From a virus: a DNA stretch of 29,903 bases. Of the stretch, positions 1 to 6,288 are shown piece after piece. The notes under the pieces were generated by a model. The model saw only the letters and a list, made by a program, of their open reading frames with translations. It was not told the DNA's origin and ran no database searches. The translations under genes were made by a program, and so were the position numbers. The stretch is taken from IMG/VR virus record IMGVR_UViG_3300046653_000021, positions 1 through 29,903 of that record, one strand, 5' to 3'. The first letter of the stretch is position 1. Each line of letters begins with the position of its first letter.

Positions 1-2
1 CC

Positions 3-473
3 CTGGCCATCGCCACGCCGCTGCCACCCCTCCCCGGCCAATACTGGCCTGAGCAACACGGCTACTACGCCGGCATCCAGACGTCTGAAGACGGCAAAAC
101 CGGCTGGCACCTGATCCTTCCGGACGCGCCCGAGTGCTATTTCGTCGACGTCATCTGGGGCCTCTACGGCGAAGACGTTGTTGGCGCCGTCAGCGAGTTT
201 GACGGTCTGCCCAACACCCTGGCCATGGCTGCAGCAGGCAGCGATCTGGCGCAACGCATCCGCGCCCTCCCCGACGACTGCTACCTGCCCAGCCGCTTTG
301 AGTCTGCCCTGCTGTACGCCACGTGTCACGCCCATATCGAGGACAGCAACTGGCACTTCACAAGCACTCAATACAACGCCTCGGATGCCTGGAGTTGCAC
401 CTTCGACGACGGCAGCCAGTTCGGCTACCTCAAGAGCTACGAAGGCTCGGCTGTTGCCGTCCGCAGAGTCTGA
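3..473 (+). CDS. DUF1566 / C-type-lectin-like phage protein, 5' end outside window
   Basis: The frame is open from the first bases of the window to the stop at 471-473, so this is the last 156 residues of a longer protein. Its C-terminus (W-H-F-T-S-T-Q-Y-N-A-S-D-A-W, then a Gly/Asp-rich stretch, then A-V-A-V-R-R-V) matches the usual ending of DUF1566 proteins of temperate phages (family form: YWSSEQ..AS.AW...F..G.Q......AVRR). DUF1566 domains have a C-type lectin fold and are one of the known classes of variable protein in diversity-generating retroelements. The gene lies 37 bases before an Avd-like gene, which suggests it was such a target. No matching template repeat is visible in the window, so present-day diversification cannot be shown. 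Family confidence is good; the role is inferred. Confidence 0.75.
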   Translation: MAIATPLPPLPGQYWPEQHGYYAGIQTSEDGKTGWHLILPDAPECYFVDVIWGLYGEDVVGAVSEFDGLPNTLAMAAAGSDLAQRIRALPDDCYLPSRFESALLYATCHAHIEDSNWHFTSTQYNASDAWSCTFDDGSQFGYLKSYEGSAVAVRRV

Positions 474-510
474 ATCTTTGGTCCTTTGATCCTTTAATTT
501 GAGCTCGCCC

Positions 511-873
511 ATGGCGATCCATACAGAGCTTCCAATCTACCGCACCGGGGTCCGTCTGCTGACCCTGGCGGTGAAGGTGCAGGAACAAATGCCGCGCAGC
601 ATGAAGCGCATCCTGGGCGAGAAGATCACCCAGCACTGCGTCGAAATTCTTGACCTCATGGCCCTCGCCAATGCGACCCAGCGCGACACTCGCGCCGCGC
701 ATATCGAGGACCTGCTGACCCGCCAGCGCGCCATGACGGTGCTGCTGCGCGTCAGCCATGACAGTCGGTATCTGTCTCCCAAGCTCTGGGCCGAGTCGAT
801 TGAACTGCTGGGCAGCATCGGCAAGCAGGCTGGCGGATGGCTCAAAAGCTCGAACAGGGCGCCTGTTGTATGA
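511..873 (+). CDS. Avd-like four-helix-bundle protein (second, early-region copy)
   Basis: 120 residues, entirely helical in character with no membrane segment. The pattern resembles DGR accessory variability determinant (Avd) proteins: an early Y-R-x-G-x-x-L-L-x-L-A helix, a central helix with E-K-I-T-Q-H-C-V-E-I-L-D-L, and a C-terminal helix ending I-G-K-Q-A-G-G-W-L-K-S-S-N-R. That last helix compares well with the E-V-G-R-I-L-G-S-W end of Bordetella phage Avd. Avd binds the reverse transcriptase and template RNA. It sits directly after a DUF1566 gene, the order expected for variable protein then avd. ATG 511 is preferred to the in-frame TTG at 499; neither has a strong ribosome site. A different four-helix function cannot be excluded. 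It is only distantly similar to the Avd at 9961-10407. Confidence 0.6.
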   Translation: MAIHTELPIYRTGVRLLTLAVKVQEQMPRSMKRILGEKITQHCVEILDLMALANATQRDTRAAHIEDLLTRQRAMTVLLRVSHDSRYLSPKLWAESIELLGSIGKQAGGWLKSSNRAPVV

Positions 874-912
874 CGGTCAAGGCCCTCATCCCCGTGTGCA
901 ATTTGAATCTGG

Positions 913-1050
913 TTGTGCCGCTGTTACCTGGGCCTGTTGCGCCAGGCCACCCACAGCCACGCCGATCGCGCGCTGCTGGCCAACGTCCTACGCCGCCGTG
1001 GACACGCCGTCCAGGGCGATCTGACCAAGATTTACCGGAGGAAATCATGA
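913..1050 (+). pseudogene. Probable C-terminal remnant of a DGR-type reverse transcriptase
   Basis: Between the Avd-like stop (871-873) and the ATG at 1047 there is a 144-base open stretch in the same frame (907-1050) with coding-like codon use. It ends in a TGA that overlaps the next ATG as ATGA. It reads C-Y-L-G-L-L-R-Q-A-T-H-S-H-A-D-R-A-L-L, then an Arg-rich run, then D-L-T-K-I-Y-R-R. A 'sYlGllrhA' element followed by a basic tail is typical of the extreme C-terminus of DGR and group II-like reverse transcriptases. Nothing of the palm domain (no YxDD, no SQ motif) is present. It could instead be a genuine 46-aa protein started at TTG 913. The RT reading is an inference from pattern and from position after an avd-like gene. 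Confidence 0.35.
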
Positions 1051-1280
1051 ACCGAGACCGTGTTTTCAACTGGCTGCTGGGCGCTGCTATCGCCGCCACG
1101 CTCATCCTCATTTTCGATCAGCCCGAACCGGCTCCGTCAGCAGAAGTGCTCACCGCCGAACAACTTGCGCGCGATCGATGCGGGCCCGGCGCTGCCCTGT
1201 ATTGGCTAGATGACGGCAGCATCAAATGCGGCCCGCACAACCGCCACAGACCCGCCTCCGCATCAGGGGTCAAGCCATGA
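1047..1280 (+). CDS. Small single-pass membrane protein, unknown function
   Basis: 77 residues. It starts at ATG 1047 behind a strong ribosome site (GGAGGA, six bases upstream) and overlaps the preceding stop as ATGA. Residues about 8-23 (W-L-L-G-A-A-I-A-A-T-L-I-L-I-F) form one membrane segment after a short basic N-terminus. The rest is predicted outside the membrane and contains two cysteines in the C-G-P-G-A-A-L-Y-W-L-D-D-G-S-I-K-C-G element, which could form a disulphide. Proteins of this outline are common unassigned genes in early regions of betaproteobacterial phages. It ends with an ATGA overlap onto the next gene, so the two are probably translated together. I do not recognise a function. 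Confidence 0.6.
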   Translation: MNRDRVFNWLLGAAIAATLILIFDQPEPAPSAEVLTAEQLARDRCGPGAALYWLDDGSIKCGPHNRHRPASASGVKP

Positions 1281-1657
1281 GCCGCGCCATGCACGCGTCT
1301 GCACTGGCCGAGCTCGACATGTTCGCCGACCAGGAAGCTACGGGCCTGCGCATGCAGTTCACCGGCACCCTCAAGGCCGACGCGCAACTGCGCTGCAAGC
1401 CCATCGGCGACGACCAGCACATCGTGCCGGTCCTGTGTCTGGATCTAATCGAGGTGGGTGACACCGGCCGCACGCTGCTCGCACAGCAAATATTTACCGA
1501 AGCCACCCGCAAGCACGCCGAAGCGCTGGCGCAATCACTCACTAAGGGCAAGCGCGTCACGCTGACCACGTCGTTGCTCGACATCCGCATCTTCCTACCT
1601 CATGTCGAGCGCATCGAGCTCGCCGCGATCCAACCTCAACCGCAACCCACCCACTAG
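1277..1657 (+). CDS. Phage early protein, unknown; possible OB-fold
   Basis: 126 residues from ATG 1277, which overlaps the previous stop (ATGA). The middle holds alternating beta-like segments: a M-Q-F-T-G-T-L-K-A-D-A-Q-L-R strand pair, a V-P-V-L-C-L-D-L-I-E-V strand, then a helix with K-H-A-E-A-L-A-Q-S-L and strands K-G-K-R-V-T-L-T-T-S. This order is compatible with a small beta barrel such as a single-stranded nucleic-acid-binding OB fold. That is a guess from pattern only; no diagnostic motif is seen. No signal peptide or membrane segment. It belongs to the tightly packed early operon. Confidence 0.6.
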   Translation: MSRAMHASALAELDMFADQEATGLRMQFTGTLKADAQLRCKPIGDDQHIVPVLCLDLIEVGDTGRTLLAQQIFTEATRKHAEALAQSLTKGKRVTLTTSLLDIRIFLPHVERIELAAIQPQPQPTH

Positions 1658-1666
1658 GAGCCCACC

Positions 1667-2026
1667 GTGCCCGATACCCCACCACCACCGCTCGACTTCG
1701 GGCTGCTGGACAAACGCCAGGAAATCATGTTTCACGACGGCAGCGCCGTCATGACGCACCAGGTCCACATCGCGGGCACGCCCGTCGCCTTCCTGCGCGC
1801 TGCACAGATCGCACCCGGCGGAGAGTGGATCGTGTTCGACCTGCGTCACATGGCCAAGTCGCTGGCAAACACGCTGCACGGCCTGGATGACCGCCAAGCC
1901 GCCGGCGTCATCTTCCAAATGCTGCACATGACCTACCCAAGCCTAGACGCATTCCGCGAAACCGTCAGATCGAAATCGCCATGCTTCGCCATTCGAAATT
2001 CTGAAAAATCCGAGGTGGCAGCGTGA
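1667..2026 (+). CDS. Phage early protein, unknown
   Basis: 119 residues starting at GTG 1667, chosen because TAGGAG lies seven bases upstream. The N-terminus is proline-rich (P-D-T-P-P-P-P-L). The rest is a mixed alpha/beta soluble protein with W-I-V-F-D-L-R-H-M-A and an amphipathic helix L-D-D-R-Q-A-A-G-V-I-F-Q-M-L. No catalytic motif or membrane segment is seen. The stop overlaps the next start codon as GTGA (2023-2026), indicating translational coupling. I do not recognise the family. Confidence 0.55.
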   Translation: MPDTPPPPLDFGLLDKRQEIMFHDGSAVMTHQVHIAGTPVAFLRAAQIAPGGEWIVFDLRHMAKSLANTLHGLDDRQAAGVIFQMLHMTYPSLDAFRETVRSKSPCFAIRNSEKSEVAA

Positions 2027-2331
2027 GAGATTCCGGCATCAAACACGACACGGGCAAACCCCGCTGGAGCCTGCTGCCCGACGGCACCGTCGAGCTCGTG
2101 GTGCGCGTCCTAGAAGCGGGCGCCATCAAGTACACGCCCGGCAACTGGCAGAAGGTGCCCAATGCCCGCACGCGCTACTACGACGCACTCATGCGCCACG
2201 TCAATGCCTGGTGGAGCGGCGAAACACGCGACCCCGAAACCCATCTGCACCACCTCGCGCACGCCGCGTGCTGCATCCTATTTTTGCTGTGGCTGGACTC
2301 CAACATGTCCGATACCGATCGCCCATCATGA
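2023..2331 (+). CDS. dATP/dGTP diphosphohydrolase-like protein (DUF5664 type)
   Basis: 102 residues from GTG 2023, coupled to the previous gene by a GTGA overlap. The pattern G-K-P-R-W-S-L-L-P, then G-A-I-K-Y-T-P-G-N-W, then R-Y-Y-D-A-L-M-R-H-V-N-A-W-W-S-G-E, then D-P-E-T, then H-H-L-A-H-A-A-C-C is that of the phage dATP/dGTP diphosphohydrolase N-terminal family, an all-helical group related to MazG-like nucleotide pyrophosphatases. Such enzymes are thought to hydrolyse purine dNTPs and so shape the nucleotide pool or favour modified bases; that role is family knowledge and not visible here. The His and Glu/Asp clusters could ligate metal. Length is normal for the single-domain phage form. 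It ends with an ATGA overlap to the next gene. Confidence 0.7.
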   Translation: MRDSGIKHDTGKPRWSLLPDGTVELVVRVLEAGAIKYTPGNWQKVPNARTRYYDALMRHVNAWWSGETRDPETHLHHLAHAACCILFLLWLDSNMSDTDRPS

Positions 2332-2597
2332 GTAAAACCAAAACCAAGGCCGCTGCCGACGCGCAGGCCCTCTACCTCCAGCGCCGCGCGGCTCTGCAAC
2401 GTGCGCCCCGCCTTGCTGCACCCGACCGCATCACCAACACCAGCGCGCACGGTACTTACACCGGCCACGAAACCGGCCACGCCGCACGCAGCGGCTCCGA
2501 AGACTTTCTCAATCTGCCCAGCCGCATCGGTGACGTTTTGCACTACCGCGACAAAACCAGCCAACCCTCCACCCACGCCACAAGGACTACGTCATGA
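2328..2597 (+). CDS. Small basic phage protein, unknown
   Basis: 89 residues from ATG 2328, overlapping the previous stop as ATGA. The N-terminal third is a Lys/Ala/Arg-rich helix (S-K-T-K-T-K-A-A-A-D-A-Q-A-L then R-R-A-A-L-Q-R-A-P-R). The remainder is rich in His, Thr, Gly and Ser and probably disordered, ending D-V-L-H-Y-R-D-K-T. This composition resembles small nucleic-acid-associated phage proteins, but nothing specific is recognised. Its stop overlaps the ParB-like gene start, again as ATGA. Confidence 0.5.
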   Translation: MSKTKTKAAADAQALYLQRRAALQRAPRLAAPDRITNTSAHGTYTGHETGHAARSGSEDFLNLPSRIGDVLHYRDKTSQPSTHATRTTS

Positions 2598-2974
2598 CCA
2601 AACCCAACCTCATCACCAACATCGCCATCACCCACCTGGACGAGAGCCCCTACAACCCGCGCAAAATCTTCAACGAAGCATCCATGCAGGAACTGGCCGC
2701 CGACATCAAGGCCCAGGGCCGTGTGCTTTTACCCTTGCTTGTGCGCCCCACCAACGGCGCCATGTACCAGATCGTCTTCGGACATCGCCGTTACCGCGCC
2801 GCCGAAATCGCCGGCCTGCTCGAAGTACCCTGCATGGTGCGTGCCATGAGCGACGAAGAAGTCAAGCGCGCCCAGATCTCCGAGAACCTGCAGCGCGAAG
2901 ACGTGCACCCCATTGAAGAGGCCGAAGGCTTCCAGGCGCTCATGAATGACCACGGCGTCACCGCCGACGAATGA
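2594..2974 (+). CDS. ParB N-terminal (ParB/Srx-fold) domain protein, short form
   Basis: 126 residues. The domain is clear: an N-terminal segment L-D-E-S-P-Y-N-P-R-K, then L-A-A-D-I-K-A-Q-G-R-V-L-L-P-L-L-V-R-P, the box F-G-H-R-R-Y-R-A-A (the ParB/Srx nucleotide-binding motif), then I-S-E-N-L-Q-R-E-D-V-H-P-I-E-E-A. These give the CTP-binding or nuclease fold. The usual helix-turn-helix DNA-binding region that follows in ParB and phage ParB-like proteins (200 residues or more) is missing: the frame stops right after the helix that normally precedes it. The stop overlaps the next ATG (ATGA), so the short form is the expressed form. A role in partition is unlikely; a nuclease or nucleotide-binding role is possible. 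Confidence 0.75.
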   Translation: MTKPNLITNIAITHLDESPYNPRKIFNEASMQELAADIKAQGRVLLPLLVRPTNGAMYQIVFGHRRYRAAEIAGLLEVPCMVRAMSDEEVKRAQISENLQREDVHPIEEAEGFQALMNDHGVTADE

Positions 2975-3465
2975 GCTCACGCAAACCCCGCCGCCCACGC
3001 TGGCACCCCACCGCCGACACGCTGGCCATCGCCCTGCACCAGGCCGCCAAGCCCGCGCCGGCCGACGTCGACGAAGTGCTGCAGGCCGTGCTCGATGCCA
3101 GCAAAGCGCTGCGCGAAGGCGTGGCCACCGAGCGCCAGTGGAGCATCCTCAGTGGCAGCCTAGCAGTGGCCCACACCATCGAGCGCCAGGGCGTCGTACG
3201 CGGCCTGCGCGAACACCTGGCCAGCGCCGAGGCCGCGCTGCAGGCCATCTACAACCGCGCTAAACAGCCAACCGGCTGGCGGCCCACGGTGCTGCATTAC
3301 CACGAGCTCGATGCCGTGCACACCTTCACGGATCTGCACGCCTTCCAGGCCCGATCGCTGAGCCGCGCCGAGTTCCTGCGCGCGATCAACACCACCACCG
3401 CTCAGATCCGCAGCGATGGCGGTAGGGTGACGGTGGTGCGGGAATTGAAGGGAGCGGCGGCATGA
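2971..3465 (+). CDS. Conserved phage early protein, unknown
   Basis: 164 residues from ATG 2971, coupled to the ParB-like gene by ATGA. It begins with a basic patch (S-S-R-K-P-R-R-P-R-W) followed by long helices: D-T-L-A-I-A-L-H-Q-A-A-K-P, then L-R-E-G-V-A-T-E-R-Q-W-S, then I-E-R-Q-G-V-V-R-G-L-R-E-H-L. The C-terminal half carries W-R-P-T-V-L-H-Y-H-E-L-D-A-V and I-R-S-D-G-G-R-V. I recognise this layout as a frequent uncharacterised protein in early regions of betaproteobacterial temperate phages, but no activity is known to me. No membrane segment. Confidence 0.65.
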   Translation: MSSRKPRRPRWHPTADTLAIALHQAAKPAPADVDEVLQAVLDASKALREGVATERQWSILSGSLAVAHTIERQGVVRGLREHLASAEAALQAIYNRAKQPTGWRPTVLHYHELDAVHTFTDLHAFQARSLSRAEFLRAINTTTAQIRSDGGRVTVVRELKGAAA

Positions 3466-4184
3466 AAGATAGCCCAATCCTCTTCGGCGCACCGATGGTG
3501 CGGGCCCTGCTTGATGGCAGCAAGACACAGACGCGGCGGGTCGTGAATCCAACCCCAGTGATCGACCCAAGGTATTGTGGTGACGCCTACATCCCGACCG
3601 GAAAGCATGGTGACCTAGCAGTAGCGGCGCCCCATGTGAGCCTTGCATGCCGATACGGTAGCCCTGGCGACCAGCTCTGGGTGCGTGAGGCCTGGAGAAT
3701 TGGCGCATGGAATGAAGACGGCGGTGAGCTGGTAATTGACTACATGGCCAGCGACTGTGCACGCCGTGAATGGTTGACGGTTCCAGACCCATGGCGTGAC
3801 GGTGAAGTGGCCATGAAATATTGGGAGCAATCGACCGAAGATTGCATCAAGGCCGGTTTAGAAACTGGCGAGGATGACCGTTACCACTGGGAGCCAGGAC
3901 AGTCGCCGTGCCGTAAACGTCCGAGCATCCACATGCCACGCTGGGCCAGCCGCATCACGCTTGAGGTGACGGGCGTGCGCGTGGAGCGGCTGCAGTCCAT
4001 CAGCGCAGAGGATGCACTGGCCGAGGGCATCACATTGCATCCAGATCACCACGGACGGCCGCGTGACTCGCGCTACGGGCCAGTGGCCACCTACCAGGAC
4101 TTGTGGGAATCCATCAACGGCGCCGGATCATGGGACTTGAATCCGTGGGTGTGGGTGATCGAATTTAAGGTGGTGAAGCCATGA
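3462..4184 (+). CDS. ASCH-like phage protein
   Basis: 240 residues from ATG 3462 (ATGA overlap with the preceding gene). The start P-I-L-F-G-A-P-M-V-R-A-L-L-D-G-S-K-T-Q-T, then R-R-V-V, the central G-S-P-G-D-Q-L-W-V-R-E-A-W-R, the P-S-I-H-M-P-R-W-A-S-R-I-T-L-E-V-T block and the closing W-V-W-V-I-E-F are typical of a common phage family with an ASCH/PUA-like RNA-binding fold. ASCH proteins are proposed to bind RNA or modified nucleotides; the phage role is unknown. Its codon usage looks less GC-biased than its neighbours, which suggests separate acquisition. Length is usual for the family. Confidence 0.65.
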   Translation: MKDSPILFGAPMVRALLDGSKTQTRRVVNPTPVIDPRYCGDAYIPTGKHGDLAVAAPHVSLACRYGSPGDQLWVREAWRIGAWNEDGGELVIDYMASDCARREWLTVPDPWRDGEVAMKYWEQSTEDCIKAGLETGEDDRYHWEPGQSPCRKRPSIHMPRWASRITLEVTGVRVERLQSISAEDALAEGITLHPDHHGRPRDSRYGPVATYQDLWESINGAGSWDLNPWVWVIEFKVVKP

Positions 4185-4450
4185 CACCCTGGTACACCGA
4201 CCAAGAGATCGATGACCTGTGCGAAGGCCTAGTCAACAACGCCGCCAAGGCGCGCCACCTGCGCGGTATGGGCCTCACCGTCACGCTCAAGCCCAACGGT
4301 CGCCCACTGGTGATGCGCACGCACGCCGAGGCCGTGCTGTCTGGCCTGCAGCAAATCCAGGCCGCTGTGGCTCAGGCCACGCGCAACAAGCCCGATCGAG
4401 CTGCGCTGGTACTGGCGTTTGGCAGAGGTAGAGCGACGTCCACCACATAA
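4181..4450 (+). CDS. DUF4224-type phage protein
   Basis: 89 residues from ATG 4181, overlapping the previous stop (ATGA). The opening W-Y-T-D-Q-E-I-D-D-L-C-E-G-L, then A-A-K-A-R-H-L-R-G-M-G-L, then K-P-N-G-R-P-L-V is the DUF4224 pattern. DUF4224 proteins are small, probably DNA-binding, and often sit just before the integrase in temperate phages, where an excisionase would be. An excision-regulating role is therefore plausible here but is not shown by the sequence. Confidence 0.7.
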   Translation: MTPWYTDQEIDDLCEGLVNNAAKARHLRGMGLTVTLKPNGRPLVMRTHAEAVLSGLQQIQAAVAQATRNKPDRAALVLAFGRGRATSTT

Positions 4451-4461
4451 CGCAGAAATAA

Positions 4462-4513
4462 CCGGCTCCGCGCTTTTGCGGAGTCCGGGTTGATTGACGG
4501 GTTATGCCCCGTC
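4462..4513 (+). other. Two adjacent hairpins in the leader before the 4535 gene
   Basis: The first hairpin pairs 4462-4471 with 4478-4488 (10 pairs, one bulged T at 4484, six-base loop). The second pairs GACGGG at 4496-4501 with CCCGTC at 4508-4513 (six-base loop). Neither has a proper T-run after it, so they are weak as terminators. They separate the packed early operon from the 4535 gene and integrase and could modulate read-through or translation. Function is unknown. Confidence 0.4.
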
Positions 4514-4534
4514 TTAACTACGGAGAACAAAACG

Positions 4535-4777
4535 ATGATTACACAAGCAGAGGCCGAAGCGCTGGCTAAAAAACACCTGCACGATTATGTGAACGCTTGC
4601 GGCTGCGAAACGACAGAGGATGCAGCAAATGCGCTGATGAAAATGGCAAGCCTATGCGGGCTATTTATGTGCGCAACAGTTGGGCAGGCCGAAGCTGTGG
4701 CTCGACTTGAAGGAACAGCCGCATTCATTGCGAAGCCTGAAATAGGTGCAAACTGGAAATCGGAAGTAGTTCAATGA
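4535..4777 (+). CDS. Small protein of unknown function (possible cargo gene)
   Basis: 80 residues from ATG 4535, chosen because CGGAGAA lies about eight bases upstream; an in-frame ATG at 4490 would add 15 residues without a ribosome site. It is a soluble helical protein with three cysteines (N-A-C-G-C, S-L-C-G-L) and ends W-K-S-E-V-V-Q. The gene is richer in A and T than its neighbours, stands alone between two hairpins and the integrase, and does not overlap other genes. This looks like a later insertion. I do not recognise it. Confidence 0.55.
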   Translation: MITQAEAEALAKKHLHDYVNACGCETTEDAANALMKMASLCGLFMCATVGQAEAVARLEGTAAFIAKPEIGANWKSEVVQ

Positions 4778-4858
4778 AGGGGCATAACGCAATTTATACC
4801 GCACCCTGCAACATAACGTCAGCCCGCTGAAGTTATAGAGCGTAGAACAGGCCAAAAA

Positions 4859-5995
4859 ATGAAACCCGCTACCATGGCGCCCATGGGCCGCAAACGCAAA
4901 TCCGCAGACACCGGGCTGGAGCCACGTGTGTACCAGCAGCACGGCGCGCTGTACTACGTGCATCGCGACGGCCGCTGGGAGCGCCTGGGCACCAACAAGG
5001 CCGAGGCCAACCAGAAGGCACGGCTCTACAACGATCCCGACGGCCAATTTGGCACCATGGTTTACTGGCTCGACATGTTCCTGGCCAACTGCCAGGCGCG
5101 CGTCACCGCCAAGACGCTGGCCCAGCGCACCTACGACGACTACTCGTTCGCCATCAAGGGCACCACGCCAAAGGGTAAAGACCCCAAGCCAGGCGCCCTG
5201 CGCGTCTTCTTCGCGCCGCCAATGACGCCGCTCGACGTCGATCCCGACAACGTTCAGGACTTCCTGGACACCAACGCCGAGCTGGGCAGACCGGTGCCGG
5301 CCAACCGAGAAAAAGCAGCGCTCAGCAGCTGCATCAGTTGGCTGATCCGCACTGGCAAAGTGCCAGGCCTCAAGATCAACCCGTGCATGCGCGCCAGCGG
5401 CATCAAGCGCAACCCGGAGAGCAAGCGCGATCGCTACGTCACGCATGACGAATACCGCGACGTGTGGGCCGTGGCGCCCGCCACGGTGCGCCTGATGATG
5501 GAGCTGACCTACCGCACCCTGCAGCGGCCCGAGAGCGACATCATCACCTGGACCACCGACATCCTGGTCAACGAAGACAAGGTGCAAAAGCTAAAGTTTC
5601 GCCAGGGCAAGACCGGCAAGGTGATGAAGATCGCCACCACGCCGGCGCTCGATGCTCTCATCACAAAAGGCTTGAGCGGTAACGTGGTGCCGCTGCGTCA
5701 GCACATCGTGCGCACGCGCAATGGAAAAGCCTACACCTACGACGGCCTGAGCGCCATGCTCAAACGCTGCATCGCCAAGGCCAACAAGATCAACGCGACA
5801 AAGGGCATCGCGCCCATGCCGTCATTTGGTTACCGCGACCTCAAGGGCAAGGGCGCCACGGACATGTGGCTGTCAGGCGTGCCCATCGAGCAGATCCAGC
5901 AGCTCTGCGGCCACGAGACCAAGGACACGACCGAGATCTACGTCAAGCAGCGCTGGCACGACACGATCCAAACCAACCAGGTGGTGATGGGATGA
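4859..5995 (+). CDS. int: Tyrosine-family phage integrase
   Basis: 378 residues. The C-terminal catalytic domain shows the box I arginine (R223 in T-L-Q-R-P-E-S-D-I), a beta-hairpin lysine (K251 in R-Q-G-K-T-G-K), the box II histidine (H352 in L-C-G-H-E) and the nucleophile Y361 (T-E-I-Y-V-K). The usual H-x-x-R motif is R326-D-L-K329 (F-G-Y-R-D-L-K-G-K-G-A-T-D), as in a phage subfamily with RDL/RDI at this place. An N-terminal arm-binding region (residues 10-60) with K-R-K and H-R-D-G-R-W and a core-binding helical domain (about 70-180) come first. The gene ends 140 bases before the tRNA-Asn attachment core, reading towards it. The start at 4859 has only a weak ribosome site; ATG 4874 or 4883 are alternatives. 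Confidence 0.92.
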   Translation: MKPATMAPMGRKRKSADTGLEPRVYQQHGALYYVHRDGRWERLGTNKAEANQKARLYNDPDGQFGTMVYWLDMFLANCQARVTAKTLAQRTYDDYSFAIKGTTPKGKDPKPGALRVFFAPPMTPLDVDPDNVQDFLDTNAELGRPVPANREKAALSSCISWLIRTGKVPGLKINPCMRASGIKRNPESKRDRYVTHDEYRDVWAVAPATVRLMMELTYRTLQRPESDIITWTTDILVNEDKVQKLKFRQGKTGKVMKIATTPALDALITKGLSGNVVPLRQHIVRTRNGKAYTYDGLSAMLKRCIAKANKINATKGIAPMPSFGYRDLKGKGATDMWLSGVPIEQIQQLCGHETKDTTEIYVKQRWHDTIQTNQVVMG

Positions 5996-5996
5996 C

Positions 5997-6016
5997 TGTC
6001 AAATATCCAGTAGTTT
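5997..6016 (+). repeat. 20-bp direct repeat, left copy (candidate integrase arm site)
   Basis: The sequence TGTCAAATATCCAGTAGTTT begins two bases after the integrase stop and recurs exactly at 6260-6279. The two copies flank the tRNA-derived core, 120 bases before it and 80 bases after it. This is the arrangement of integrase arm-type binding sites (P and P' arms). The role is inferred from position. Confidence 0.6.
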
Positions 6017-6135
6017 GCGACCCAAAACACCCATCGCGCCATAGCTAGACCCGCTCACCATTCGCAAATTATTTTTGACAATCAAAAGCAAGAATTGAGT
6101 ATCCATGCGGGTTTCACGTCCGATCGTAGTGCCGC

Positions 6136-6180
6136 CTGTTAATCCGTAGGTCCCTGGTTCGAGCCCAGGTCGAGGAGCCA
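6136..6180 (+). other. attP core: 3' part of tRNA-Asn (GTT) gene
   Basis: Positions 6136-6180 reproduce a tRNA-Asn from the anticodon loop (CTGTTAA, anticodon GTT) through the variable loop, T arm (CCTGG-TTCGAGC-CCAGG) and acceptor strand to the encoded CCA. The 5' half is absent: upstream bases do not form a D arm and cannot pair with the TCCG side of the anticodon stem. The copy therefore starts at the anticodon loop, the usual crossover place for tRNA-targeting tyrosine integrases. On integration the phage copy would restore the 3' half of the host tRNA. Core limits are approximate, because the host site is not in the window. Confidence 0.85.
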
Positions 6181-6199
6181 AAAAACTCGAATGAAATCA

Positions 6200-6231
6200 A
6201 GCACTTAGCGTTTCTGCGCTAGGTGCTTTTT
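6200..6231 (+). terminator. Rho-independent terminator after the tRNA-Asn fragment
   Basis: A 12-pair stem (6200-6211 with 6216-6227, with one wobble next to the middle and one at the loop) closes on a four-base loop and is followed by a T-run. It lies 20 bases after the tRNA CCA. After integration it would end transcription of the restored host tRNA before it enters the phage. Confidence 0.75.
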
Positions 6232-6250
6232 CTTTGCTTATTTGACTTTT

Positions 6251-6279
6251 ATTTGACAGTGTCAAATATCCAGTAGTTT
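6251..6279. repeat. 17-bp perfect palindrome joined to the right copy of the 20-bp repeat
   Basis: ATTTGACA-G-TGTCAAAT at 6251-6267 is a perfect inverted repeat. The second copy of the 20-bp direct repeat (6260-6279) begins inside it. Similar TTGACA half-sites occur at 6072-6077 and, partly, at 6241-6246. This fits a cluster of protein-binding sites, either integrase arm sites or an excisionase site. Confidence 0.5.
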
Positions 6280-6288
6280 TCAAACGAC

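Noticed and set aside
3-473. VR of the DUF1566 gene diversified by the template at 9841-9957
   Set aside because: No base-level similarity between its 3' end and the template; the template matches only 10452-10568.
4661-5587. 308-codon open frame on the - strand
   Set aside because: Antisense to the integrase, which has a full catalytic signature.
6121-6180. Complete tRNA gene
   Set aside because: Only the half from the anticodon loop on is present; no D arm or 5' acceptor strand, so it is an attachment copy.
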